Below are positions 1 to 14,200 of a stretch of DNA of 64,000 nucleotides, one piece after another. Each line of letters starts with the position of its first letter. The stretch's first letter is position 1. The position numbers and the translations under genes were made by a program. The notes below the pieces were generated by a model that saw only the letters and a list, made by a program, of their open reading frames with translations, was not told the DNA's origin and did no database searches. Source of the DNA: Cloeon dipterum (Eukaryota; Arthropoda; Insecta; Ephemeroptera; Baetidae); assembly GCF_949628265.1 (NCBI RefSeq), contig NC_088786.1, positions 18,745,681-18,809,680 of the forward strand, written 5' to 3'.

Positions 1-318
1 GTAGGGAACTGTCCACGGAACAGTCTTTAGAGCAGGAGGGAAATCATCCCACGGCTTACCAGTTTCACCACCCGATTATTAACACATGTTGGCCAAGCTA
101 GGCCCAAGCGGGTGGTTGCTGCAGCCTGGGGTGTGACGGGTCGTCACCTTGTGCATGCGTCCCAGGGTGATGCGGGCCATCGCGTTATAGTCCATGGCAG
201 CACATATGCATTTCGTTGACCTTTTTAAATAGAAAAATTTGTTGGTATAGCAAATATTTTCATCGATTTGAAGTGATTGCTGGGAAGGCAAAGGCTTCAA
301 ATGTTTGTTTTTTCACAG
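1..318. other. Intronic DNA before the first ZFYVE1 exon
   Basis: No exon is supported here on the plus strand. The segment ends in a pyrimidine-rich acceptor (TTTTTTCACAG, ending at 318). Bases 79-240 are richer in G+C than the surroundings and are open on the complement strand, but I recognise no protein there. It is probably intron of ZFYVE1, possibly with an old repeat fragment. Confidence 0.5.
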
Positions 319-3300
319 ATGTCTGCTAGCAATCTTGGGCCGGTCGTGATGATATTTCATCAGACACATTACACAGCGCCGTTGAATATGGGAGTAGAGA
401 AAAGTGCCGAGGAGCAGTTGCGCATTCGTTTTGGCCAGTCTGGATATGACCTCAGTGCCTTCAGTTCTTTGCGGTACGGTTAAATTTTAAAGATTTTTAA
501 GTAAATATTTTGTTCTTGTATGGTAAGGAAGTGAAAATTTAAAATTTATGCGAGGAGATTACTTACACAATTAAAGTCAATGCTGATTTATATTGTGATT
601 TGGCCAATCCCATCAGAAATTCTGGCTCTAGTATTACTTGCCAGTCATTCTCTGGCCACATGCGGCTATTCAAAATGAGTGGGAAATATTTTTAACAGTG
701 AGAGTCAATCAAGTACGAACTGCAGCACCCTGTTGGCTCTCACCTGTTCTCCATATACCTATTTTGCAACATTATATGAAATTTACTGAAGGAAAGCGGT
801 TGCTATTTTTACACTCGGCACAAGCAAATTTAACATCAGATCTAAAGTAAGGATCAGTTCGGGCCAGAAAAAAGCTAAATACATTAATTCTGTTTGCTCA
901 ACATTCGTAAAATGCCTTTTTTACCAAGTAAACGAATAAAAAACCTTTGAATATTGTTGTAACAAGTATTTGTTAATTTAAGTAATGAGTAATGCCATAC
1001 ACGTCAAATGAGAAAATCATACGAATTTTTGTCGTTATTTTTTGATAATAACTTGTTACATTGTAAACAAATAAAATATATTTTGTTAATGATTTTTCCT
1101 CATACAATTTTCTCAAATAGCTGACGGTTGAGATTCAGTTTTCCACACAGAGTAGAACCGTAGAACCATTCAGTTTTCCTTGGATTTAAATAAAAAATGT
1201 TATGGTGATGAAAATTTCAAATGCAGGTTTAGTATTTAACACTGGATGGTGTGGGATTCGCTCATAAATCACAAGTTAAAGTTCCAAAAATCTTAAATCT
1301 GTTAACTTTCGTCAGCCCTGAAAAATTAATAAATTTAAAATCAACAATTGCAGGTATGTTGGCGTCCAGTCGCAGGGCGGAATGACCAACTTTGATTCCT
1401 TGAAGACTATGGTGTTGAATGAAGTGGGCAGTACAGCTGCCCGTTCCAAGCGCGAGGTTAGGTTTGTGCTCAAAGCTCTTCGGGCGCTCAACGAAAAGTT
1501 CAGCGGCAGACTCCAGGACGAGCGGGACCACCTGTTCCCCGCCGAGTTCTTCAGCTGCCAAGCCATGTGCCAATCATGCAAGAGGAGATGCGAGCTGAGT
1601 ATGGGCCACCTCACGGACGGTGCCAGCGCCGAGCACAAGTGCGCCGAGATATGCATTTACCAGAACCAATACCAAAACGCGGTGTACCGCTGCATTACTT
1701 GTGAAAAAAACGGCCACAGAGAGCTTGCTTTCTCGACAGAAGACCAAAACTCTTGGATGGGTCCAGCAAAGTATGTAATATTTTGCTACAAAAACATGTT
1801 TTTTTCTTTAGACTTTGGTAGGGTTCGCACATCCAACGCTAAACAAGCATTATTAGTTGAAAGTTTAATTTCTTTAGAAATGGGTTTACCCCCCTGATAG
1901 CAAACAACTCGTGAAAACTCTGTGTTCCAATAACATGGTGAACGAATGATATGGACTCACTAGCCTCATTGGAGGAAGCCCATTGTCCAGAAAAGGAGAA
2001 GCTTGCGTTACTGCCCCTTCAGGTTTTTTTTAATCGAACGATAGACATTTGTCCCGTTTAATTCATTTACGCATGATGGAAAGGTGTAAATCAGTAATTA
2101 GCGAGTCTGGCTGCCGAAAGCAATTTTCCAATCCGAATAAGCTTTTTGCAGCAGTTCAAAAACCCGTTGAACTGAGAAATAACAAAATATATACTTATCT
2201 TTAAAGTTAGTCCTTTTTGCTAAAAAATCTGTGACGGTTAAAAATGGTGCTCTAAATTCTATGTAACTCAAAGCTCAAGTGGGGGCTGCAACAAAACAAT
2301 TTCTTATAACTGCATTTTTGTCAATTCCTGCGGATACTTCCGAAAATTCAAATTCAGTCGAAAACCAATAAGGGAACAAATTCAATGGATTTTTAGTAAA
2401 TTTCCTCATCATTACTTTGATTTGATGTGCAAACAGGTCCGTCTTCTCCGGAATGGTCCTGAACTGCAACCGTTGCGGAGTGATTTATAACAGCCGCGAA
2501 TTCTGGTATGGCAACCCATCGCCTGAGGAAGCTGGTACGGTGAAGACTGAGACATGCCACGTGTGGGACGTAAAGGCTTTCGTCCCAGCTGGTGTCAACA
2601 CGGCGCGTCGGATCGTGGACGGCGTGACCGTCATTTCAGGAGTGGTTGCCGAGGCGAGCAAGGCACCGACGGCGGCACTCGCCTCCTGGGCAGCAGATAT
2701 GATCGCTCCCACCTACTGGAAGTCCAATTCTGAGATTATCAAGTGCACGACCTGTAGCAAAATCTTTGACAATGATTCCTCTAAGCACCACTGCAGGTAA
2801 GAAGCACCAAAGTCTAGTCTGGAGAGTTTGAGATGCCATTGCTTTTTGTCAATTTTATTCCAATAGAGATTGATATTTAAAAGGAATATTCACAAGGGGT
2901 TTGATGGAAAAGGAATGTGCAGTGAAAAAAAGACGCCATTATTAAAGAAAAGCCATTTTCTTCACTATTTTTGAGACTATTAAACTGATGTTTTATTTGA
3001 TTTTGGATATATAAGGTTTTATTCTTTCAAAGCAAATTAAAATTTAGTCACATGACGTTCTTAAATATATTTTTAAGAGCTTGCTTAAGATTTTGTTATT
3101 CTTGCAGTGGTCAATACAATACCATTGACATTTTATATTTTAATTAGCTCAATAGGAAATTTAAATTACTGTTATTGTCTCAATTTAAATTTTAATCTTC
3201 ATACATTTTCAATGGTCTATATGAGTCATTAAATTTCATGTGTGGTAAAGGAATAGAAGATACCTTACGTTTTCTCTTGTATTTTTTTTTACAGAGCATG

Positions 3301-4713
3301 CGGTTTTGGCTTCTGCGAAAATTGTTCCAACTTTGAGAGGCCTGTCCCTGAGCGCGGGTGGGGTGTGAAACCAGTCAGGGTTTGCAAACCTTGCTCCTTA
3401 ATTCAACTTAGTGCCAGCGATTTCTCCAAGGAGAACCCCGATGAGGTCCGCGCAAGGAAGGTTGGAGAGTTTATGGCCAGTACCATCGCAAGCTTCGGCT
3501 CTGTCTTGAGTATACCCAAAGGTACCACCGCTGAATTTTAATTCTGTTTTAAATAATTGTATTGAAAAATACTGCGGTGTGAGAGGCGCACGCTGTCACA
3601 AAAAAAATTTATTTTTCCTCAACAATTTGTCAACGCTCAATCAGTCTGTACTAGTAGGCTTTGTCATAAATATTTTTCTACAAATTATTCATTTTACTGG
3701 ACAATTTTGGAAAACTCAGAATCTCACCTCCCCGTAGTGCAATCTAAAAAATATGGTGCTTTGGTTTCCTCTCGCTGAGCTTGATGTCCTAAAGTTCTAG
3801 GTCAAAGATCAGTTCTGTTAATTTTGGAAATTGGCTCAAAATCCTGATGTTCATAAATGTGATTTAAAGTTGTAAAACTACATGCGTAATAATTTCTGTT
3901 TTTATTTTTTTTTTATTTTTGGCAGAAATTTCACTTTAAAACACGTATTTCTTTCATGTTTTGCAAATGCAAGTCCAAATCTCGGGTTCTAACAATCAGA
4001 ATTTATAAAAATGCACACCGTCTAATTCTTCTCGAGAAACCCTTGATAAAAGAAAAACTCTTTCATAACGCTGGAATTTTGCAAATAATCCATGTATATA
4101 TGGTGTCATAATTTTGAGAAAAAGGCATGTGGTAGTATTGTAGATTTATTTGTGAATAAATCAAATTATGCAAATTACTTTTAAGCCCTGAGGAAGCATG
4201 CTTAGTTGTATGAAGTTTTGTAATTGCATCACAGGGAGTTGAAATACTGGATGTCTCGGTCAAAATTTAACCGTAAAATATGTTTAATAATAATAATGTT
4301 TAAAAAAATGCATGAAGCAAATCTTCTAGATCCTAGTGCAAATTTCGTTGAATTTGCTTCGCTTTGTGCCAATTTTGTCATCCGACCCGGGACATTTTGT
4401 CGTTTCATTTAAATGATTTAATTAAAAATTAAAACCGAGCAATCAGGCACTGAAATTAACTAATGCAATTTTTGTCCTCACCAAATTAGATCTCATAAAA
4501 AATTCCGCACAGCCAGACTACTGGGAACCAGATGCAGATATAAAAAAGTGCAATGTGTGCAGTAAGGACCTACCAACGCCGAAAGAGAAGACACACCATT
4601 GCAGGGACTGCGGCAAAGGCGTGTGTAATGCGTGCTCAAGCAACAAGAAACCGGTGCCCTACCGAGGATGGAACACTCAAGTCAGAGTTTGTGACTTGTG
4701 CTTCAAAGACTGA
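319..4713 (+). CDS. ZFYVE1: ZFYVE1/DFCP1-like double FYVE-finger protein (3' part, truncated by window start)
   Basis: Coding exons are 319-473, 1354-1770, 2437-2796, 3295-3521 and 4490-4713. They join in frame to 460 residues ending in TGA. The ATG at 319 is not the start: the exon begins exactly after an acceptor, and the sequence LGPVVMIFHQT aligns with the middle of vertebrate DFCP1. The N-terminal zinc-finger and P-loop NTPase-like parts must therefore lie upstream of the window. The visible part has a Cys-rich region (CQSC, CITCEKNG, CNRCGVIY) followed by two FYVE fingers. Finger 1 has KHHCRACG and RVCKPC. Finger 2 has WEPD, THHCRDCGKG and RVCDLC. All eight zinc ligands are present in each finger. 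The vertebrate protein binds PI3P and marks ER omegasomes, Golgi and lipid droplets; the same role here is inferred. It is convergent with NFRKB. Confidence 0.93.
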
Positions 4714-4808
4714 GTTTTCCTAGCTAGTTTTTTGCTTTTTAGGACATATTGTACAAATTCATCATACATTAACTTAGCTATTGTCGTGTAGTTTTTTACA
4801 GAAAAAAA

Positions 4809-4814
4809 AATAAA
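4809..4814 (+). promoter_or_regulatory. Polyadenylation signal of ZFYVE1
   Basis: An AATAAA lies about 95 nt after the ZFYVE1 stop codon, in a short AT-rich 3' UTR. Confidence 0.75.
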
Positions 4815-5280
4815 CTAAGTTTTTTAAAACGAACATGTCTCTTTTGATTGATGCTTTAAAACAATCACTGTTGTTGAATTGCTTTCTTTATTCTTCCATA
4901 TAAAAGCAAAATAGAATACACTTTTAATTCGATTTTAATTGTAACACCTGTTATTTACAAGAATCGCTTTGTTAAAATAATAAATATTTTCTAGTTTATA
5001 CTTCATCATCCACAAATATAATCGAAACGTATGGAACATCCATTAATTGTGGTCTAGGAACATTGGTTGGTTGCCAGCTTTGTGATTCTGGAAATGTGCA
5101 TTCATTCCACCAGCCCAGGGAGTAACCACCACTATTTGATCACGTAAAATTATTAAGCCGTGACAGTTTAAGGGCATACCATATTTATTTAAAAAAGCCA
5201 ACAACCAACACATGTTCACCATTTTTATTTCACATTGCAATATGCAACACCGAGAAGTTGATTACAGGAGTCGCGAGTCT

Positions 5281-8200
5281 TTACTCAGCGGCTCCGTCCA
5301 CACCTTTGGTCCCTTCCACACTCTTGGCCAAGTTGGCTTGCAACGCTGCACGGTTTGTTGGCGAGATGATCCTGGCGAAAACCTGCTGTCGCCCTAGAAA
5401 AAGATTGACATCCGTTTAGCAATAATTAACTGATAAGAATTATTAACCACAATGAGTCACGTAAATATGTGTCTGGGATTCCGAAAAAATGTACTTATTT
5501 TCGATTTAAAACTTAAAATAACTTATTGATTTAAAGCTTAAATATAGTTCAAAGAATAAAGAATTTTCCCTCAAGAGATGATTATGGGTTTCGTAGTTTT
5601 TTAATGTTTTAATAAAAAAAATATATAATCTAATCTGAAAGCCGATAAAATTTCCATTTTTTTCATATACGCACCATGATTTTTTTTTTAATTAATTTTT
5701 TCTAGTAAAACAAAAGACAATATGAAAATGAAGCTCTTATTGATCTAGATTTTTTTTTCAGACAGTTCAGTAAGTTTAAAACAGCCTGAAAGCATCATGA
5801 TCTATTAACGAATTACATTAACTTTCAAGACAAAAATGATACATATAAATCGATTTGGTTTGAGAAGCAGAGCATTCATGATTAGACTCACCTTTGGCAA
5901 GATTGGCGTTTGAGGCTGCCGCCTGAGCAATTGGAATGACGCGAATTCCCTGAACATTCTGCAGCGACTTGATGTTCAAGTTACCCCCTTGAAGGTTGGC
6001 CGGCAGCACAATTTGCTGCGCCCCACCCTGCTGCAGGACAAGGCCTTGGGGTCGCAGGCCGCTCGGTGAAGCCAACACCACAGTCTGATTCGAGCCGCTG
6101 CCACTGGTCAAAAAGAGATTCTGAAAGGCAAGTAGTGAGTAACTGGGCATGTGAAGCAAGCAGCCAATTCACCTGTCCCGGCGTTTGCGGTTTGCTGGCC
6201 AAAATCACCTGCTGACCGCCAATTGACGCAATGTTGTAGCCAGAGGTTCCACCTTGGATCGCTGACGGGCTCAGCAACCTGATGCCACCAGCCTTCACCT
6301 GAAACATACCACGTATAATTTATTAGAGGATAAAGCCAAAATCGTGTTTTTTTTTCTATAATTGTCTCGTCCTGGTATTGTTTCTGGGCTCGTCTTTAGA
6401 AAAATACTGTCTGGTACTATTTGGAAAAAATTAGTTTCATTGGGCATTGTTCTAGTATTATATTTTTAGACAGTTGTGGCGCCTTCTTTCCTAATAACTA
6501 GTTTGCATTAAATACGCTTCGCCAGGTGGCAGTACAAAGGTGTGCGACAAGCAGTGCACTCTTACTGCACCTTCTCCCCCACTGCACTATACGACTCGCA
6601 CCAAAGCAGTCGCAGCAAAACCGAGTCTGTGTATCTTTCTTAGGACTCAAATTATCGCAGATTTTCTAAAATAAAGTATTTTCGAAAAATGAAAAATGTG
6701 GAAACTTTAATATTGAATTTATCTGAAATTACATCCTATTTTGGTCCGAAATTTTGGCATAAAAAATCTCTCATCCAACCCTATAATGTAATGTGAAATT
6801 CAAAATGGTGCCTTAACTGTTTTGTTTGACGTGCCTATTACCCTTTGTTTTAAATATACCTGCCTTGACTAGTATAATTTCAAAGAATTTAAGCTTGTGA
6901 ATACATTAAATTATGTCCTTGCTTAGTTTTATTGCAAAAGAAACAAACTACCTGTTGAGGTTGGGCCAATCGAGGTCGAACGACGCTTCCAGATGATACA
7001 ACAGCTAGCTGGGGCACACCTCCTGAGCCAGCAGCAACGTGCAGAAACTGTGGCGACTTTCCTGTCGTTGCGCCTAGAACAAATAATTCCAAGAACAAAA
7101 TTAATTTTCAAAAATCGATTTGTTGTGGCTTATTTATTACCAGCTGAAGTGGAGGCAACGAGTTGCTTTTGCCCGCCGAGGCTCTCGAGAGAAATGAGCT
7201 GGCCCTGAGAGTTGGTGGCCACCAACTTGGTTACCAGTGGCTTGACACCTGACTCACCGGTCTTGAGTGCCGCCGCTGAGGTTACTTGGAAGCCGCCGCT
7301 CTTGTTCATGATCAGGGTGGGCATAGTGGCGCCAGGCTGACCTGACTGCGCTGCTCCAGCGGCAGCCAGTGATGACTGCTTGATGAAAACTGCCTGAGGT
7401 CGTGGAGAGCCCATCAGCGGGGCACCTTTCACTACAGCCACATAATTAATTAATTACTTGAATTAATTATTTAACGTCCCTCAGACTAAAGAAATTATTT
7501 TTTGCTTTTAAGGATAAAAAAGTATTTCTACAACCCTGGGTTGTAACAAAATCTGGTTTGAATTGGTTGTTACTAGTTTACTAAAAAAAGCCAACCTTTT
7601 CTGAACACTGAAAACTGGTCAAACAAATTACATTAGAATGAAATAGAAAATCAAACGACGTGTATGTCAAACTCAGTCCAACAATGATGTCATACGTGAC
7701 ACAAATTGGCAAGAGTCAAACCTGTGTTGGATAGGACTTTGATGTTCTGCGGCAACGTTTTGGCTGCAACAATCTGTGACTGCTGCTGTTGCTGCAACTG
7801 AGGCCTGGCAATCTGCTGCAGCAAGTTCTGCTGTTGCGCTTTGGACAAGCCGCTGTTGAGCAGTTTCATCTGCGACGGAGTGACGCCGACCACTGCCTTC
7901 TTAGAGATCACTTTGGCCGTCTCCACTTGCTTCTGATGCACCTGGAACGATTCAGTTAACAACATTCATTACATTTAACCTCATAAACGGCACCTGCAAC
8001 GGAGCTGGTGCAGTTTGTTTGGTCGGCTCTAAGCTTGTCTTGCTCAGCATTGCGGTGTTTCCGGTGGCAGATGAGCTTGTGGGGATTGTCCCGCTGAGCC
8101 TGTTCCCTGTGACTGGCGTCTGGGTCGGCACCACTGTTCTCTTTGTCAGCAACGTTTGTGGAGACCTTAAATCACAGTGAGACACGGTTGATTTGGTGAA

Positions 8201-11200
8201 TGATAGCTTGCGATTTCAAATAAATTTTGACTTTTCGATGACAAATAGGATAGAAAATCATACAGGGTGATATAAATTTAAAACTGATTTTAAAGTGGCA
8301 AAATGATAAAGAATGGGAGAAAGCCATTTCTGAACCTTTTTAAATAAATTTAATAATGAAATCGTACGGCGAATAACACAATCAAATTTTATCCTCTTAA
8401 CATTTCAATATCCATCCTGAGAAAATACCTGCAGTTCATCCTTTTAATAATTTTAAATTTCATAAATAAACTATAATAATTTCATAACGGATTTATTTCT
8501 TTCTTCTGTTCTTAAAATATATTTCTCGTATGGGAAGATATATGTCTTACGGCTTTTTGCCTAAAATCCTTTTTGAATAGGATAGCATTATTTGCAACCA
8601 TGCACGGTACAAGGGAATTTTTCCTTCTCAAATTCTCATTTTAAAAAGAGAAGTAATTCACTATTTGAAATTAGATTTTCATTTCTCAGGATGACATAAT
8701 ATATTAATATTAAGCTTGCGAATTTCTGTGGGGGAAAGTTAAATCACAGGGAGGGCGAGTGACAGGGTTGACACGATTTCGTCACTTGCTTATGCTTATT
8801 CTTTATAATGTTGCTCAGCAATTAGTTAATTCGGACGTTTTTGGCAATCACTGATTCATAATTCTCTGCGTCTAGTAATGAAGTAAGAATTTTGTTTTGA
8901 AGGTTAAGTACTACTGATCCAAGGCCGGAAGGGCCAAAACAGCCGCTATACAGTACAAGATCGAGTTATTTAAAATCATTTAAAGCTTAGCCGTTCGATA
9001 TTTTTATATTTCAACACTACAACGTTCCTGAACAGTGTTTCAAATGGAGTGCTAGTTTGTGTTTGAAGAGTTTATAAAGATCAAAATAAAGGGAACTTAC
9101 GATGCAGGCGTGGGCTTCTTAGCGGCGGCCTTGCAGACTTTAGCAGCGGAGGTAGTCAGCAGAGAGGTTCCACCTCCTTTGTTTGGTGCTGAGATTTGTA
9201 TGGTCTGCAGACCTGTGCTTGTCGCGATCTGCACATTTTGGAATGTACCACCAGCCGCGACTGCGAACTGTCTGGGAGGAGCAGGGGTCGCAGCCTTGGC
9301 CTTGATTTGAAGCTGCGTCTTTGGCGTCACGGCCGGCGCAGCTTGTGGCTGCTGGAAATGCGTGGCCGGCATGTCCGAGGAGAGCGAGCTGACCACCTCA
9401 GCCAGCACCTTGTCCATTTCCTCTGCCGACTTCTCAGGTTCATGCACAATAGTGTAGCCACCAAGTGCTGGTTCTTTAGCTTTAGGCGTCCGCGGTGCCC
9501 GGACACTCTTTCTCGGGGCGGCCCTCTTATTCTTCTGAGGCATGCACTGGTTCTGCTGATATATTTTCTCTGCAAAAACACTAGTCAGGCGAGATATCAC
9601 ACAAATAAAGAATGATACCCTTACCAAAATCCTCTTCAGTTCGATTTCTGTGAAGGTATACCCATATTTTTCTCTTTGGATCGTACTTGATGCACTTGTC
9701 AGGCTCGTTGTGAAGTCTGTCAAGCGCTCCCCCGACGACTGCTTGCAAGTAATTCTCCTCGGCGCCAGGGGAAATGTAGTGCGAGTCCCTCAGCAGAATG
9801 CAAATATCACTTCGCGTCCCCTCGCCATTGGGCAGTCTTGCAAGAGCATCCCGCACTAAAAGATGTCAACAATTAGTTAAAAACTGGATAAAATGTAGGA
9901 CGAGAGACTGGAACATAATCTAAATTGTTTGACATTTTGTGGCACCACACTCAGTTACCATATATATCGTTTCCTCCTAGCTTCCTATTCCACCGAACAA
10001 ATGTAAATTTTCCAATTTTGAAAATAATTATAGAAGAAAAAATCAAATAATTAGTCTTATAATATAAATTAAGCTTAAATTGTTGTTGTATCACAGCGAA
10101 ATTATTGGAATAAAGACTGGAACGGTAGCATTTTTAAGGTGTTAAATAGGAAAGTATATTTTCAAAAGTTTTCCATGATTTTATGACCAGAATTGAATCT
10201 ATTAAAAAATTAATGCAGAATCATAAAATAAGATCCAGCATCCAAAATCGCATTAAAAAGTACCAGATTAATTTTGTTACTATTATTTCTATTATACTGG
10301 CTATACAATCTATCTTGGGAATATTTTTATCTGAGAATGTTATTACTGATCGCAAGCATTTAAAAAACTTATCCTTACCTAAAGCGAGAAGTGTAACACA
10401 ATTGGGGCGGTCAGAAACCAACAGCGTGTGCCCTCTGGGTTTAGAGAGCGACGAGTTGGTCGCGCTGGCTCCTCTGAGCGGTCCCACAACGGATTCAAAT
10501 CCGTGCAATCTGTATGTGTAGGCCTTGTTTGGATTATCATATCGCTCTTTTTCCTGCAGGCAAACACATAGTTGTAATGAATTTCTTTCACATTTATTTA
10601 ACCTTACTTGAAGGTGGAATAGTTCCCGGGCTGCGCCAGCTGCCGGCTGCACCTGCCAGCTGGTGGGACACCGAGGCGGCGGTGGTTGCAGTAGGCTTGG
10701 CTCGTCAGTGCTCTCCTTCTCTTGGCAGATGTTGGCAGGGACATCATTTCGCCGTTCCAGCCAGTGCGTGCAAAGCGTAGCCAAATTGTGATCAGAGTCT
10801 CGGCCAGCGCCTATCCACTGGTACGCTTGCATGTGCGGTTTGTACTCCAAGTAGGGGACAAAGTCGTCAGGCTGAGTCTCTGCTGAGCAATCATAGACCA
10901 CAAATTTATTTATTTCATTTCAGCAAAGAATTTGATAATTTATGACTTTTATCATGGTTTTTGCTAAACGAAAGAAAAACTTAACATGACGAGGACAAAA
11001 AACACTTTTGCTACCTAAACTCCTGGGATCTCAAATTTACTATTTCAATATCTGAAATTTTTAACTTTATGAATGAAGTTTTGGCTATAATTGCAATTTG
11101 TTCAAAATCGTGTATATTTTCTAGTAATCTCAAGTCAATGCTTTCTAGATTAATTTTTAGCGCGTTGTTAGTTAGTTTTTGATATTACAAATTTGGCCCA

Positions 11201-14200
11201 AAATTAATCAAAATATTGATTTTTAAAATTTCATTACCGTGACAAATTTTCCATTTAAGTCTTAGCCACGGGAGGCGGTGAGTAGCAATTTAGTAAAATG
11301 GATATATATAAAAGTTGAATGAAACAGTGAAAAATCCAGATATTATGAAACAGGAAGAAGACAAGATTTTTAATAAAAAAATATTGCAATACAGGAAAAT
11401 GTGTCCTTGAACTAGTGGGATGAAATAACCAAAATAAAATACACTTTGCTTGCAACTTACCAGGAAAATCTCCTGACAAAAAGTTGATCGCAGACTGGAG
11501 GTGATTAACCCAGTTCTCTGACAGGCCAAACCAGTCGTTGAGGGGTGAAATTGGACTCTCTTGCCATGCCTGCAGTTTGCTAGTCAGCGATGGTAGTCCC
11601 ATTCGCTGGTCCTGGGTCGAGCAAATAATGTCCCGTACCAAGGTGAAGAAGCACACGTGCATTTCTTGATTCAACTCGTATTCTGGCCTAGGCAAGGAAA
11701 ACATGAAAGGTTAGTCATTTCAAAGCATAACGCAAAGTTATTAAAAAAGGTATATTCGCAGTTTGACGCATTATTCTATATACATACCCATGTGCAGTCT
11801 ATCATAAATATGTTATGTTAAATGGCGAAAATTTTAATTCAATAATAAATAATGCTATTGCAATTTTTTATATTCTCTGACTTGTTTGGCGTAAAATGTA
11901 TTTTTTCGTAGTCAAATTTGAAAAAACTGCAAAGTAAAAACACGTACTTGGAAGAAGTGGAGGGGTTCATCACAGGAGGGGTGGTCGACAGGGGAGCCGC
12001 TGTGATTTGTGCGACGATGTCTTCGAATTCAGCCATGTTGATCAGCTCCAGCGCCTCCATCTCCTGCGGTGTGAAGGTGATGTTTGGGAGTATCTGATTA
12101 TTGTCGATGGAGGTTTGAACGTCTTCAGGTATCGCAGTAGGGGGCAGAGGGGCAATGTCCGGTAGGGTTGGAATGACTGGCATCGCTGGCGTTACTGGTG
12201 CCGCCATCCTGGCAGCGGGCATCACGCAGTTGTTGCTTTGGTTCAGTGTCGTGCTTAGCGGCTCTGGCAGCGGAACCACTCTTTCCTTCTCCTTCTTGAT
12301 CGCATCTGGGGTAAGAATTGAAGTGGCGACTTCGGCAGGCGCGGAAGTGGGAACAGCGATCGGCTTGGCACTGCTCCGGCGTCTGTTCAGAACCTTAGCG
12401 TTCGCAGTCGGTTTGGCACTAATGTTTTGGCCGTTTCCATACACTGGTTCAGACTTTATTTTTGTATTCCGTTCCTGGAAATTAAACAAAATTGCAATAT
12501 AATTTTGCAAATCATCAAGGAGCTCATATTTGTCTGTCCTCTCTTTTGGTTTAAAAACCATCAAAGGAGTTCATGGCCACACAGAGGGTAACTCAGTTAC
12601 AGTAGTGAACAACGTGAAGTGTTAGAATTAATTTGATTCCACGATCTTAGAAATTTAGGAAAGATACCCGAGATTTAAAAAAAAATCTTTTTATCAATTT
12701 TAGCTGACCAATAAAATCGCGAACGAATAACATTAGCGCACAAACTCTCACGTTGCAACGTGCACGCAAAGCATGCGCTTAACTATGCGATCCAACAGCT
12801 TGGTTTTTATACACGTGATGGATACTACATGAATTGATCAAATTAAAGAGTCGTACCTCATAAATAGAGCCGTTGACAACCTTGGGGGAGAATGCAGGAG
12901 ACGGAACTGGCTCAACTTTTATCTTTCTCCTCTTAGGCGGGGGCTTTGAAGGGCTTTTCGTCGCTGGCTGCGTCCTTTGACGTTGCATTCCGTTCATCTC
13001 GGTGAAGGTCTGCGCAAACCATGATTAAAAAAATAACTTTCTAGGAAATCAATACTAACCCCTTCTTTCCGCTTGCGTTTTCTGTAATTGGAAATAACCT
13101 TCTTGTAATACTTTTCGTTGAAATCCAGCGGATTTTTGGTTTCAAGACAGGTGGGTCTGAGATCACCGTGGGAAGACATGACGACAGGCATTTCCTGTCT
13201 TAGAGAAGTTTCGGCACTCGAAAACTGTTTTTTGTGCTTCTTGCTAGGCCCAACTGGAGGGCCTTCTGTCAACACAAAATTCAACCACATTAGTTTCCAG
13301 TTTTCAAATAATTATCATTAAAGGAACCACTTGAGGGGTGATCCAATGTTAAAACAAAAACTGGACAGTGTATATCCTTGTTGCCAAGAGCGTAATATTT
13401 CCCAACTGGTGTCAACTATATTTTTAGACTCTGAAGTAATCTATTATGATTTTTCATAAAATTGAAATCCTGATTTAAAGCCAAAACGAAACTAAAAATA
13501 AATTCACGCCCCTGACAACGAGGAAGTACAATTACCAGTTTTATCAATATTATTTTATTTATATATCCATTGAAGGAGCAGCAATATTTTTACCCTAAGG
13601 TTAACCATTTAAAGCTAAGCCTGGAAAAAACCTTGGAGGAAATTTTTTGTAACATCAAAAATGACCGATCGATTTGTCTCATTGAACAGAACACATTTTA
13701 TCTCAATTAAGCGAAAATGTATATTAAAATCAACTTTGAAATTATGACCAGCTTTTGCAAAATTTCCAAATAACGCTTAAATTTTTGAATCAAAAAATTT
13801 CCTTCCCTGTATTGTGTTCCCAACAGGAAAGGCTAAACAAATTCATTGGTTTCACTAAAAACCAAACGTTGAATTCTTAGATTTTCATTTTTAGGGCGTT
13901 GAGAGAGGTTGAAGCATATGCATATACCGGTGTATATTTCGTCATCACTTTGTCCGAATTCACCGATGGAACAGCGGATCTTGTTTAGTTCGTTGAAGTA
14001 TCTGCGCTTGGTGCGTTCTTCAGCCGGAGTAGGCTTTGCAGCCAGAGCGAGCCGGCTGAGTCGAGGCGCCACTTCACTTGAGGGAAAGACAAGTGCGAGG
14101 GAGGGATTATGCTTCTTTGAGGACAACAAGCTCCTAAGGATCGCGTGCATGTTTCTCTGCTGCAAAAGCTTGCATTCTTGTGCCTGTACTCGTTTCCTCA

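Noticed and set aside
79-240. First 240 bp (complement) as a third copy of the 45-kb/51-kb repeat
   Set aside because: Only short matches such as CCATGGACTAT and GCTTGGGCC are shared, and their order is not convincing.
319-321. ATG at 319 as the start of ZFYVE1
   Set aside because: The ATG begins exactly at a splice acceptor and the following residues align with the interior of the vertebrate protein, so the exon is internal.
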